Virus record (IMG/VR): IMGVR_UViG_3300020215_000017
Span: 1 to 45,042 of that record
Reading direction: 5' to 3' (one strand)
Length of the DNA stretch: 45,042 nucleotides
Source of the DNA: a virus
Each line of letters starts with the position of its first letter. Positions within the stretch are counted from its first letter, which is position 1. Below, in pieces: positions 36,794 through 44,147 of this stretch. The notes under the pieces were generated by a model that was given only the letters and a program-made list of their open reading frames with translations, searched no databases and was not told the DNA's origin. A program made the translations under genes and the position numbers.

Positions 36794-39181
36794 CTACTCC
36801 CAGTGCTCCGAGACCTTCACATCCACAGGGCACGGTACCCCACAGATTTGGTCCCACATTGCTTCCTTAATCTCAGCGACCTTGTTGTCAACCAGTTCGG
36901 TGGGAACGTAGATCATCAGCGAGTCGTGTACAGACATGACGATCTCGATGTCGCTGATCTGTATCGCCCGCAGCATAGCACGCTTCATCAGGTCTGCGGC
37001 TTCCCCCTGGGCTACCTCGAAGTTTACACCTTCACGGAGGGCTTCAGCAATGAGCTTCGGGTCGTGGCTATGGATGTTCGGGAAGTACCGGCGACGGCCC
37101 ATCATGGTCTCGGCGTAGCCACGGGTCAGGATGTTCGCTTTTACGGTGTCGATGTAGGCGGCGGCATTGGGTAGGTTGGCCCTAAACTGCTCCTGCAAGA
37201 TGCGGGCTTGGTCAACGGTGATGAAGACCTTCTCTACTGCTGCTGACTGTTGAATCTTGTGGGCCTCAGCACCGTAGAGGGTTCCATAGATCAGGGTCTT
37301 CGCTAACTTGCGCTCTAACTCAGTGACCTGCCGTCCGTACAGTTGCTCAGCAAAGGCACGGTGGATATCCCGACCTTCACGGAAAGCGTTGATGAGGTAG
37401 GGTTCCTGTGCCTTACCCGCCAGCACCCGCAGTTCCAATTGGCTGTAGTCCGCTTCAACGAAGAGCATCCCCGGTGGAGCTATGAAGATGCTGTGGAAGC
37501 GGGGGTCCTTTGGAATGTTCTGCATGTTCGGGTTGCTGCTGCTGAACCGCCCCGTCGAGGTGCCCTCTTGGGTCAACGTGGCGTGGATACGTCCGTTGTC
37601 TGCTGATCTTCGATACAAAGCATCTACATAAGTTGACTTGAGTTTGGCTGCACGGCGGTAGTCCTGTATGAGCTTCGCCAGTGGGTGGTCAATCCCGTTC
37701 AGGATGTCCTTGGTAACAGCTAGCTGTCCTGACTTGGTTTTCTTGCGTAGTGAGATACCCGCCGTCTGCAACACCCTGACCACTTGGTCATGGCTGTTTG
37801 CGTTGAACTCCGGGTCACCAACGATAACTCGAAGCCGGTCAAGGGCATCCAGAGCGTCCCTTTCAAGCGTCTGTCCCAATCGTGATAGTACCTCACGGTC
37901 AACCTCCATACCACGCTCTTCAATGAGGATCACCACGGGGAGGATACGTTCTTCCAGCCGTGCAACCTCTTCGGGTACCTGACCTTGCTGTTGCCAGTGG
38001 AGGTACAGCCGCAAGGTCATGTCGGCGTCAGCACAGGCGTACTCGTAGTACTCCCAGGGATCGACCCCCTCTAAACTCGCTTCGGTTGCAGCTTCTTTGA
38101 AGGTGGTCATGCGGATGCCCAACTCACTGAGGGCTAGGGCCTTCAGACCTCGGTGGGGTTTCTGCAACTGAGTAGCACGAAGGTAGGTGTCTCTGATGTC
38201 TAAGCTAAGTAGATCATCCTTAGTAAACCAGAGTAGTTCCTTCAACTTGGGGATGTCAGTCTTGCCGTAGTGAAACACCAACGGGACATGCTTCAGGTAC
38301 AACATACAGATGTCAGCGATCACCCCCTTGTGTGTAACGTACCAGCCTTTTCCGGGGAGTGGTGCAATAGACATACCGAGTAGGGTGCCATCGGGGAGGT
38401 ATTCAGTGTCGATGCCTACAGGAAGGTTCTTAGCAAAGACGTACTCCAAGTCATCGTACATATCCTTGAAGTTGTTGTGCATGTTCCAGCCACGGATGAG
38501 TTGGTAGTACCCATCTGGGCGTGCTTCACCGAACATCAGCCCCTTCAACGCGCGCAGTTCATCCTCGAAGATCGGCAGATACTTGTCGAGCCCCATCCGC
38601 AACACCCAAGCCGGATGATGCAGGATGAACACGTCTACGTCATATTTCTCAGAACGACGGACGGTCCCTGCTTCGGAGTTGATCTTACAGTCACGTCCAA
38701 GGAAGTGTTGTGCCGCAGTTCCACCAACAGCAACGACCAGACGAACACGAGGCGGTTGAAGCAGAGGTCGCATGTACAGATCGGTGCAGGCATCGGACTC
38801 CTTCTTCTTGGGGGCTGGGTTGCCGGGACCGGGCCAGCATTTGACGAGGTTGGTGATCCATACGTCGCGGTCGGAGTCGATGCCGATGGCTTTCAACCCC
38901 TCGCTCAGCAGCACCCCGCTATCACCGACGAATGGTAGCCCCTGGCGGTTCTCATCTCTGCCTGGCCCCTCGCCTACGATCCATACCGGGGCATCAGGGT
39001 TGCCTCTGCCCCAGACTGACTGATCGCGGTGGACGTGGAGGGGGCAAGCAGTGCATTCAGCGGCAGTGCTCCTCAACCTTGTCCAAGAATCCGAAGACAG
39101 AGTTGTGTCGATTGCATTTGCAGCAGACTCGGATTCGAGGGGTCCGTTTAACGGTGCATCCACAAGGATAGGTGCGCTCAA
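36794..39181 (-). CDS. Uracil-DNA glycosylase-DNA polymerase A fusion, 795 aa
   Basis: Residues about 33-215 are a family 4-type uracil-DNA glycosylase: four Fe-S cysteines (C43, C46, C115, C132), GEGPGRDE with GLPFVGDSG, and HHPAWVLR near 178. Then comes a DnaQ-like 3'-5' exonuclease (GIDTEYLPDG; late YACADADMTL), then family A polymerase: motif A ADYSQLELR, motif B RKLAKTLIYGTLYG, motif C SVHDSL. In motif B the position of E. coli Phe762 is Tyr, as in T7 polymerase, which lowers discrimination against dideoxynucleotides. TTG 39181 has AGAGGA upstream but overlaps the preceding gene by 125 nt; TTG 39076 is a shorter alternative. Confidence 0.92.
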   Translation of the reverse strand: MSAPILVDAPLNGPLESESAANAIDTTLSSDSWTRLRSTAAECTACPLHVHRDQSVWGRGNPDAPVWIVGEGPGRDENRQGLPFVGDSGVLLSEGLKAIGIDSDRDVWITNLVKCWPGPGNPAPKKKESDACTDLYMRPLLQPPRVRLVVAVGGTAAQHFLGRDCKINSEAGTVRRSEKYDVDVFILHHPAWVLRMGLDKYLPIFEDELRALKGLMFGEARPDGYYQLIRGWNMHNNFKDMYDDLEYVFAKNLPVGIDTEYLPDGTLLGMSIAPLPGKGWYVTHKGVIADICMLYLKHVPLVFHYGKTDIPKLKELLWFTKDDLLSLDIRDTYLRATQLQKPHRGLKALALSELGIRMTTFKEAATEASLEGVDPWEYYEYACADADMTLRLYLHWQQQGQVPEEVARLEERILPVVILIEERGMEVDREVLSRLGQTLERDALDALDRLRVIVGDPEFNANSHDQVVRVLQTAGISLRKKTKSGQLAVTKDILNGIDHPLAKLIQDYRRAAKLKSTYVDALYRRSADNGRIHATLTQEGTSTGRFSSSNPNMQNIPKDPRFHSIFIAPPGMLFVEADYSQLELRVLAGKAQEPYLINAFREGRDIHRAFAEQLYGRQVTELERKLAKTLIYGTLYGAEAHKIQQSAAVEKVFITVDQARILQEQFRANLPNAAAYIDTVKANILTRGYAETMMGRRRYFPNIHSHDPKLIAEALREGVNFEVAQGEAADLMKRAMLRAIQISDIEIVMSVHDSLMIYVPTELVDNKVAEIKEAMWDQICGVPCPVDVKVSEHWE

Positions 39182-39269
39182 TGATGTCCTCTAGTTCTCG
39201 TAGGTGCTCATGATGCTCACAGAACAGACGTTTGAAGAACTCTTTGACTTTAGTTAGGGATGCTGCCAC
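39057..39269 (-). CDS. Cys-rich zinc-binding protein, 70 aa
   Basis: I choose GTG 39269 (VAASLTKVKEFFKRLFCEHH), within the end of the upstream gene; ATG 39305 is the longer option. CGC and CCKC, about 15 residues apart, plus an N-terminal CEHHEH give a likely zinc site. It overlaps the UDG-polymerase start by 125 nt if that gene begins at 39181. Function unknown. Confidence 0.65.
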   Translation of the reverse strand: MAASLTKVKEFFKRLFCEHHEHLRELEDIIERTYPCGCTVKRTPRIRVCCKCNRHNSVFGFLDKVEEHCR

Positions 39270-39549
39270 GGAGGTACCCTTTCTGGTGGATCGCCCGTGG
39301 GTCATTGGCTGCCCACGTTACGCGCTCGTAGACGCTGTTCCCCATGATGATGTACTCGTAGAACCTTGTGATCCCGAGGTCTCTGTCCCGTGGGTCAGTC
39401 GGCTCGAAGGGTTCGCGTTTGATATCTAACACTTGACTATCCTTACCTGTATTGCTGCCAAACGCAAAGCCGCCTATATACCGTTTGGCGTCTATTATGG
39501 CGTCTATTGCGGACCCTGCCCACCGCCGTAGTGCGCGGTGGATCAGCAT
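39250..39549 (-). CDS. Hypothetical protein, 99 aa
   Basis: ATG 39549 with CAAGGATTTCGCCCC upstream, overlapping the preceding gene by 7 nt. Mixed alpha/beta, with an N-terminal basic helix (MLIHRALRRWAGSAIDAIID). No family recognised. It sits immediately upstream of the polymerase group. Confidence 0.7.
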   Translation of the reverse strand: MLIHRALRRWAGSAIDAIIDAKRYIGGFAFGSNTGKDSQVLDIKREPFEPTDPRDRDLGITRFYEYIIMGNSVYERVTWAANDPRAIHQKGYLRGSIPN

Positions 39550-39866
39550 GGGGCGAAATCCTTGCTTCTAAAGGCCGGTACCACCTTCAGTGTCCTCACA
39601 GCGTAACGAAGCCCAACGTGAGGCACACCGTTATGGAACCTGGGGCACTCGACAATGAGGTCGAGGATCGTGTGCTTCTGAGAGATGTCCATCGTACCGC
39701 CGACCTTGTAATCGCAGAGGCATGTGAAGTTGTAGCCTTTGGGCCAACCCTGACCACCTCCCGGCCAAGGCTGAACGTCCATCTCCCTCCAGAACAGCAC
39801 CGTGTCTTCCGCGTCGTGTGGTGCGAGGCCCTTCGTGGCTTCGCGTTCCCAGGGTTTAAACTTCAT
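39543..39866 (-). CDS. Hypothetical protein, 107 aa
   Basis: ATG 39866 (MKFKPWEREATKGLAPHDAE) is five bases after GAGGA; ATG 39872 is an in-frame alternative. It contains PGGGQGWPKG and CLCDYKVGG and has a beta character. No family recognised. It overlaps the upstream gene by 11 nt. Confidence 0.7.
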   Translation of the reverse strand: MKFKPWEREATKGLAPHDAEDTVLFWREMDVQPWPGGGQGWPKGYNFTCLCDYKVGGTMDISQKHTILDLIVECPRFHNGVPHVGLRYAVRTLKVVPAFRSKDFAPC

Positions 39867-40062
39867 CGACATCCTCATTGATAACATCCGCTTTGTAGGT
39901 AGTGACGAGTTCGTAAACTCCCCAGCTACCGCCACTGTCCTGTGCCTTAATCCATGCTAACTGTTGAGCGTGGTCACGAGTCTCCTGCCGATAAGCAGCT
40001 TGCTCCCTAACCACTGTCCTTTGCTCACCCCTAATCCTAGACACCAACCAATGTTTCTCCAT
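39856..40062 (-). CDS. Small helical protein, 68 aa
   Basis: ATG 40062 (MEKHWLVSRIRGEQRTVVRE) has GGAGG six bases upstream; in-frame ATGs lie nearby. The product is a charged amphipathic helix with a short beta end. It overlaps the preceding 46-aa gene. Function unknown. Confidence 0.65.
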   Translation of the reverse strand: MEKHWLVSRIRGEQRTVVREQAAYRQETRDHAQQLAWIKAQDSGGSWGVYELVTTYKADVINEDVDEV

Positions 40063-40177
40063 CATCATCCTCCGTTCCATATTCTTGCTGATCCGCGATG
40101 ATTGCCAACCGTATGCACACGATAAGCCCGATGAGTGCGCCCCAGCCAATGAGTAGGGCCGTTACTAGGTGTTCCAT
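40037..40177 (-). CDS. One-helix membrane micro-protein, 46 aa
   Basis: ATG 40177 overlaps the upstream stop (TGATG) with GGGGAGGAGTAACTG before it. Product MEHLVTALLIGWGALIGLIV with CIRLAIIA is one long hydrophobic helix, then an acidic tail (DQQEYGTEDDDGETL). Overlaps the next gene by 26 nt. Function unknown. Confidence 0.6.
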   Translation of the reverse strand: MEHLVTALLIGWGALIGLIVCIRLAIIADQQEYGTEDDDGETLVGV

Positions 40178-40332
40178 CAGTTACTCCTCCCCGACCACAA
40201 CCCACCGAGCGCATGTTTCGGACAGCGGACATCAAGGTCAGCGACGGCCATCTTCGCCGGGAGGTCAACCTTCACCTGGCATCCGTGGTAGCCGCAGGTG
40301 TAGGACTTGGTTGGTGGCTTGGGTTGCTTCAT
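40177..40332 (-). CDS. Small zinc-finger protein, 51 aa
   Basis: ATG 40332 (MKQPKPPTKSYTCGYHGCQV) overlaps the preceding stop. C-x4-C (CGYHGC) and C-x2-H (CPKH), about 20 residues apart, form a C2-CH-type finger. Function unknown. Confidence 0.67.
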   Translation of the reverse strand: MKQPKPPTKSYTCGYHGCQVKVDLPAKMAVADLDVRCPKHALGGLWSGRSN

Positions 40333-40532
40333 CGTTGGGGGAGTCCCTTCACTGGCTCGAAGTAAATACAACGACGGCACTGCCTCTCGTACTTACGATC
40401 CTTGCTGTAGTAGATATCCCACGAGTGGTAGACACAACGCCCGTTAGGGAAGGTAAGACCATCAGGCATCTTGGCGATGAGAGTAGGTGCCTTCTCAACT
40501 CGTGTCTCGTAGGTCCACTCCCAATCACTCAT
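40329..40532 (-). CDS. Small Cys-containing protein, 67 aa
   Basis: ATG 40532 (MSDWEWTYETRVEKAPTLIA) in an ATGA overlap. C-x-Y-H and CRRC near the end suggest a metal site. No family recognised. Confidence 0.67.
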   Translation of the reverse strand: MSDWEWTYETRVEKAPTLIAKMPDGLTFPNGRCVYHSWDIYYSKDRKYERQCRRCIYFEPVKGLPQR

Positions 40533-40815
40533 CGTCAAGTTCCTCGTCGTCGAACTCAACCGTCATTCCCATAGTCTGAGTGAACTTAGTGCCAGCTTTC
40601 CAGTCGATCTCCTCGCCGGTCTCAACACGTCCAATAGCGTACTGGAGTGCGTTGACCTCACCTAACATGGCTTCCGCGTAGACGGCGTTGCTAATCTCCG
40701 CTGCGTCGTGGAATGCCTCGAACGTTTGTTGCAGACGGTCGAGCAGCGCCGCTCTGACTACACGATTGATGATGAAGTTCGTCGCCTCTGGACCCTTCGT
40801 ACTGGTGACACTCAT
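40525..40815 (-). CDS. Hypothetical helical protein, 96 aa
   Basis: ATG 40815 in an ATGA overlap with the operon's first gene. It is mainly helical (RVVRAALLDRLQQTFEAFHD) with an acidic C-terminus (VEFDDEELDDE). No family recognised. Confidence 0.72.
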   Translation of the reverse strand: MSVTSTKGPEATNFIINRVVRAALLDRLQQTFEAFHDAAEISNAVYAEAMLGEVNALQYAIGRVETGEEIDWKAGTKFTQTMGMTVEFDDEELDDE

Positions 40816-41228
40816 GACTGGTGGCTCAGCGTCTTCAAGGCAGCGCGGGCCATTGCTTCGTGGATGTTGCTGCCATAAGCAGTAACAAGGTTCAGTGAAT
40901 TAGCGCCCTTAACGTCGTGGATGTAGGCGTTTGCTATCTGTGGACCATTACTGGTGACATAGCCGAGGGTTACTGAGTGACCCTTCCCATGGAAGTGGTT
41001 CACTAGGTGGTCAGTAACAACACCCCAAGGTAGCTTGCCATATGGCCCATAGGTTGGAATGTGCTTATCAAGTTGACGAAGCAACTCCAAGACATCCATC
41101 GCGTCGATCTCCTCATCCGTGGGGTACTTCGATTTCAACTCACCCACAGGCGGAAGATTAGACGCTGACTCTACACGGCGGACGAACTTCCTAAGCATCT
41201 CGAACTCGTTAGCGTCGATATAGGGCAC
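40812..41228 (-). CDS. Hypothetical protein, first gene of the leftward replication operon, 138 aa
   Basis: GTG 41228 (VPYIDANEFEMLRKFVRRVE) is preceded by CAGGAGGTCACC, an almost perfect ribosome site. The open frame extends far upstream across the divergent terminase gene, but that part is noncoding on this strand. It is alpha/beta, with a C-terminal half GHSVTLGYVTSNGPQIANAY. No family recognised. It is divergent from 41346, with a 117-nt gap that should hold the operon promoter; no clear -35/-10 pair was found there. Confidence 0.75.
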   Translation of the reverse strand: MPYIDANEFEMLRKFVRRVESASNLPPVGELKSKYPTDEEIDAMDVLELLRQLDKHIPTYGPYGKLPWGVVTDHLVNHFHGKGHSVTLGYVTSNGPQIANAYIHDVKGANSLNLVTAYGSNIHEAMARAALKTLSHQS

Positions 41229-41334
41229 GGTGACCTCCTGAACTGAACTTGCCCAACGATACCGCCAGTGGTATCGCATTTCCATGCTACGTCCTAGACG
41301 GTTATTGCATAAGCGTAACAGCCCTCCATTATGG

Positions 41335-41348
41335 TAAACTCCACTATG
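41335..41348 (+). promoter_or_regulatory. Extended -10 promoter, leaderless start of the small-terminase gene
   Basis: TATGG followed by TAAACT (41335-41340) and, 5 nt later, ATGG. The arrangement is the same as at 2899-2917, including the spacing of two in-frame ATGs 15 nt apart. There is no ribosome site before the ATG at 41346. Confidence 0.6.
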
Positions 41349-42098
41349 GCACAACCGATACCCCCTGGGGGATGGCCCAGAGAGATGATCGTCCCAAGTA
41401 CAGGCCGTGGGTTGGTCGTCCGCTGCACCGCGCAATCGAAGAGGAACCAGCGGCAGTGCATGTCTCCTGCGACGAAGCTGAGCCTCGAACGAGAGCGGCC
41501 ACTGTGTCGTACCCACGGCGGGGCGACGAAGAAGAATAAGACCCGGCATCTCGTCGGCGCGGCGATCAAAGGCGGGCCGCAGACTGACCCCAAGACTGAT
41601 ACGAGTAAGGACACGATGGCTATGGCTAGTAACAAGTACGTTCCTCGGGACATCGCTGAGCGGATCGCCAGACTGCAATCTGACCCCAGGTTGATGGATG
41701 TGACGAGCCAGGCGGCGCTTATCAAAGGGGTTCAAGAGCACATCCTTGAGCGGGTCAACGAGGGTGAGGACGTAGAGGTCGCTGAACTGACGGCCACTGT
41801 TACGCAGTTGGCGAAACTCGCAGAGACCTACAGTGCAATTCAGAAGAACAACTCCGAGATGATGGAACCGGAAAGGTACATCGCGGGGTTCCGCCAACTG
41901 GTGCTCCAAGCGCAGAAGGCATTTGCGATCTTCCGTGGTGGGGCCAGCCGGGTCATCATGGATAACGTAAAGGACGAAGCCCTCAGAACATTGCTGCTTG
42001 AGGGCCTCGACGATGAGCATGACCAGGCGCTACGTGATCTTGCGCAGATGGTTAAGCAGGTGGGGGAGCGTCAAGGTTTGCCTGCTGCATCACCGTGA
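41346..42098 (+). CDS. Small-terminase candidate with Cys/His HGG motif, 250 aa
   Basis: Residues about 26-55 have VRCTAQSKRNQRQCMSPATK followed by PLCRTHGG, a C-x9-C...C-x2-H-GG zinc motif common in phage packaging-initiation proteins. Residues about 95-190 are helical (DIAERIARLQSDPRLMDVTS), fitting an oligomerisation core. It is a lone rightward gene amid leftward ones, 7 kb around the circle (about 10 kb) before terL. I start at ATG 41346 because it sits at the predicted transcription start; ATG 41331 is the in-frame alternative. Its 3' end overlaps the converging 42052 gene by 47 nt. Confidence 0.7.
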   Translation: MAQPIPPGGWPREMIVPSTGRGLVVRCTAQSKRNQRQCMSPATKLSLERERPLCRTHGGATKKNKTRHLVGAAIKGGPQTDPKTDTSKDTMAMASNKYVPRDIAERIARLQSDPRLMDVTSQAALIKGVQEHILERVNEGEDVEVAELTATVTQLAKLAETYSAIQKNNSEMMEPERYIAGFRQLVLQAQKAFAIFRGGASRVIMDNVKDEALRTLLLEGLDDEHDQALRDLAQMVKQVGERQGLPAASP

Positions 42099-42405
42099 GG
42101 AACGCCTTCACGCGGTCGAGTGCGCTGGCGTGGACCGTGAGCCACGGCGTTTCCGTGTGCTCGCCCACGAACCAGTTGAGCCGCTGGATGTACTCGACGC
42201 GCAACGCCTCCGGCAGCGCCGCCTCCATCTCGTGCGCCGCGTTCAGGTCGGTGGAGGGCGACCACTTAGGCCATCCCAGAAACTTCGTTACATCGTTGCG
42301 TTTGAATAGCCCTAGCCGTTCCTGCCACTCCTGCGGCAGGTGCTCAGCCACCAGCACGTCCGTCTCAGGACCTGCCGTCAGCGCGGCGATTTGTTCAGGA
42401 GTCAT
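42052..42405 (-). CDS. Phage ABA-sandwich-like protein, 117 aa
   Basis: ATG 42405 in an ATGA overlap. It contains WPKWSPSTDLNAAHEMEAAL, close to the Y-S-T-D-x-N-A-A-x-x-(M/V)-E pattern of the phage ABA-sandwich domain. The N-terminus (MTPEQIAALTAGPETDVLVA) is also typical of that group. GC content in the gene is higher than nearby. Its 3' end overlaps the converging small-terminase gene by 47 nt. Confidence 0.75.
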   Translation of the reverse strand: MTPEQIAALTAGPETDVLVAEHLPQEWQERLGLFKRNDVTKFLGWPKWSPSTDLNAAHEMEAALPEALRVEYIQRLNWFVGEHTETPWLTVHASALDRVKAFLTVMQQANLDAPPPA

Positions 42406-42530
42406 TCTGACTTCTCCAACACCCTCTTAATGTCCTGTAGATCGTGGTGAATGTCAGTCAGCCTCGCAACGATTCTCATCAGCACATCAAGAAGCGGCTG
42501 CACGTTGATGTTGATTTCGGTTTCACTCAT
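42402..42530 (-). CDS. Small helical protein, 42 aa
   Basis: ATG 42530 to TGA 42402-42404, with ATGA overlaps on both sides. Product MSETEININVQPLLDVLMRI ends in a charged helix. The double overlap is the main evidence. Function unknown. Confidence 0.62.
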   Translation of the reverse strand: MSETEININVQPLLDVLMRIVARLTDIHHDLQDIKRVLEKSE

Positions 42531-42742
42531 TGCGTCCGCTCCAGCGCCAGCCGCGCCACCTGCTGCATGAGGTCGGCCTTATCAGTGTACCGACGCGGCT
42601 CGGGCAGGTCATCGCGGACACTCAGCCACATCTCAACCGCCTGCCCTCGCCAAATCAGCCGCAGCGCCTCATCCTTCTGACGCTCACGCTCAAGTGCTTC
42701 CTCTAACTGTCTGATGATTTCGTCTCGGTCATTGTGGGTCAT
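42527..42742 (-). CDS. Small coiled-coil protein, 71 aa
   Basis: ATG 42742 overlaps the preceding stop. Residues 5-30 (DRDEIIRQLEEALERERQKD) form a coiled coil; the rest is helical and basic. No family recognised. Confidence 0.68.
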   Translation of the reverse strand: MTHNDRDEIIRQLEEALERERQKDEALRLIWRGQAVEMWLSVRDDLPEPRRYTDKADLMQQVARLALERTQ

Positions 42743-42885
42743 CGCAATACCTTATGCAATCGGCACCTCGCACACCGCACATGCTGCCGGTAGTCGATGA
42801 GGTCTTCGTAGAGTTCCCAAGTGGGGTGCTGGCAGTCGTAGATGAGCCAGCCGTCGAGGGGGCGCTGCTCGGTCGTTGTTATCAT
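42739..42885 (-). CDS. Small Cys/His protein, 48 aa
   Basis: ATG 42885 to TGA 42739-42741. Product MITTTEQRPLDGWLIYDCQH and, later, CARCRLHKVLR. C-x-H followed by C-x2-C-x2-H is a plausible zinc site. TGATG and ATGA overlaps on the two sides support coding. Confidence 0.65.
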   Translation of the reverse strand: MITTTEQRPLDGWLIYDCQHPTWELYEDLIDYRQHVRCARCRLHKVLR

Positions 42886-43178
42886 CAGTTTACCCTCTCG
42901 ATCAGTTGCGGCTCAACGGTCGGGTACACCACGCGCTGGCTCTCGCTCCGCTGTAGGTACAGGTCGAGGCACCGCTGGCAGCTTACGTCGTCGTCGGTAC
43001 CCTTGCCGATGATCACGGGCCATAGCAGTTGGTTAAGGTGGCGCTCCATCGACCAGGCGTACTTGCAAAGCGTTGTGAACGTCTGGTGCTTGAGTCCGTA
43101 GTGCATCCGGTGCATGATGTGGGTCTTACCGCCGTTGCGGGGCTTGGCGATCATGCCGACGTGTGTAGGGTTACTCAT
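42885..43178 (-). CDS. Hypothetical protein, 97 aa
   Basis: ATG 43178 (MSNPTHVGMIAKPRNGGKTH) in an ATGA overlap with the upstream gene. It has CQRC near residue 70 and several His. No family recognised. Confidence 0.7.
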   Translation of the reverse strand: MSNPTHVGMIAKPRNGGKTHIMHRMHYGLKHQTFTTLCKYAWSMERHLNQLLWPVIIGKGTDDDVSCQRCLDLYLQRSESQRVVYPTVEPQLIERVN

Positions 43179-43354
43179 TCGTACCACTTCCTCATGTTCT
43201 CAAAATAGGTGATGCCTTCGCCGTACCCAAGGTCACGCAGGATGATGCACATAGCTGCATCAGCCTGAACATGTGAATAGGCCGGGTCGCGTTGAGAGGC
43301 GATCCGCTCCATTGCTTTGGCAAACTCTTCCGGTGTCATTGTCTCATATTCCAT
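43175..43354 (-). CDS. Small hypothetical protein, 59 aa
   Basis: ATG 43354 (MEYETMTPEEFAKAMERIAS) follows CAGGAGAAACCA. Helical, acidic; a C-terminal YGEGITYFENMRKWYE. No family recognised. It overlaps the preceding gene by 11 nt. Confidence 0.68.
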   Translation of the reverse strand: MEYETMTPEEFAKAMERIASQRDPAYSHVQADAAMCIILRDLGYGEGITYFENMRKWYE

Positions 43355-43583
43355 TGGTTTCTCCTGTGCCGTAGCGCCTTGCGTTGCGTTCGCGGTCGAG
43401 TTCAGCCAGTTCATTAGCCCTGATGGTCTGTTTGGCTACCACATTCTCATACCGTTCGGACCACATGTCGGCTTGGAATTGATAGTCCTTCGCATATTGA
43501 CCTGTCCAATCGCGGAGCATCGCCAGTTCGTCTAGCTCAGCCTCCAACGCTTCAATCTGCGCCGTCAGTTGGTCGTCGGTCAT
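43344..43583 (-). CDS. Coiled-coil protein, 79 aa
   Basis: ATG 43583 (MTDDQLTAQIEALEAELDEL) follows GGGAGGCTGAC. Strong coiled coil over residues 4-60. The upstream extension of this frame has no ribosome site and low-complexity Thr/Arg sequence, so it is excluded. No family recognised. Confidence 0.68.
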   Translation of the reverse strand: MTDDQLTAQIEALEAELDELAMLRDWTGQYAKDYQFQADMWSERYENVVAKQTIRANELAELDRERNARRYGTGETNGI

Positions 43584-43593
43584 GTCAGCCTCC

Positions 43594-43956
43594 CTAGTAG
43601 TCATCACGGTACCTATCGGGGTCCGGTCCCTCGTTCCAGTAGTTGTATTCGTAGCTCTCGTACGATTCGTGGTCAATGCCCAGCGCGGTCGCCAGTGCCT
43701 CTAGTTCTACTTGACCGGCGAATACCGTTGACCGCGCCAAGAACACGTTGAACAGCAGAGTGGTAGGTGATGGGGCATGCCCACTCCACAAACTGCCTCT
43801 GCTGTCGTCATCGTTTAGCAAAGCATCACTGATCGTATCCGCTAGGTCGCTGCATATGCTGTACCAGTCGAGAGAGCGCAGCCAGTCGTCGGTCAAGTCC
43901 GCAGCCTCATCGAACTGCGGATGCTCGATGCTCACGCCAGCGGGGTAGTTACTCAT
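43594..43956 (-). CDS. Hypothetical acidic protein, 120 aa
   Basis: ATG 43956 (MSNYPAGVSIEHPQFDEAAD) in an ATGA overlap with the winged-helix gene. It is strongly acidic, ending in a Tyr/Asp/Glu-rich tail (ESYEYNYWNEGPDPDRY). No family recognised; an acidic DNA-mimic role is possible but not shown. Confidence 0.72.
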   Translation of the reverse strand: MSNYPAGVSIEHPQFDEAADLTDDWLRSLDWYSICSDLADTISDALLNDDDSRGSLWSGHAPSPTTLLFNVFLARSTVFAGQVELEALATALGIDHESYESYEYNYWNEGPDPDRYRDDY

Positions 43957-44147
43957 GCTTTCCTCCACAACGTGAGCTTGCCAGGTCGCTCACTGACCAC
44001 TAAACCACGCTTCCGTAGATGCTGCACCGACCGCAGAGCCTCATACGTCCATAGTGGCGTACCCTGTTCGGCTAACCGTGTGCGAATGTCCTTAACAGTC
44101 TGCGGTTCGGTCGTCAGTACCCGCAGGACGTTGGCGGTGTTAGTCAT
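43953..44147 (-). CDS. Winged-helix DNA-binding protein, 64 aa
   Basis: ATG 44147. The sequence MTNTANVLRVLTTEPQTVKD, TRLAEQ, ALRSVQHLRKRGLVVSERPG, KLTLWRKA follows a winged helix: helix 1, helix 2, recognition helix, then a two-stranded wing. It is the clearest DNA-binding regulator in the window and a candidate for binding the ACATAACTA boxes. Coupled to its neighbours by ATGA overlaps on both sides. Confidence 0.78.
   Translation of the reverse strand: MTNTANVLRVLTTEPQTVKDIRTRLAEQGTPLWTYEALRSVQHLRKRGLVVSERPGKLTLWRKA

Noticed and set aside
41229-42020. Upstream extension of the 40812-41228 minus-strand frame (402 codons in total)
   Set aside because: It runs antisense through the small-terminase gene, with low-quality protein sequence. 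A near-perfect ribosome site marks GTG 41228.
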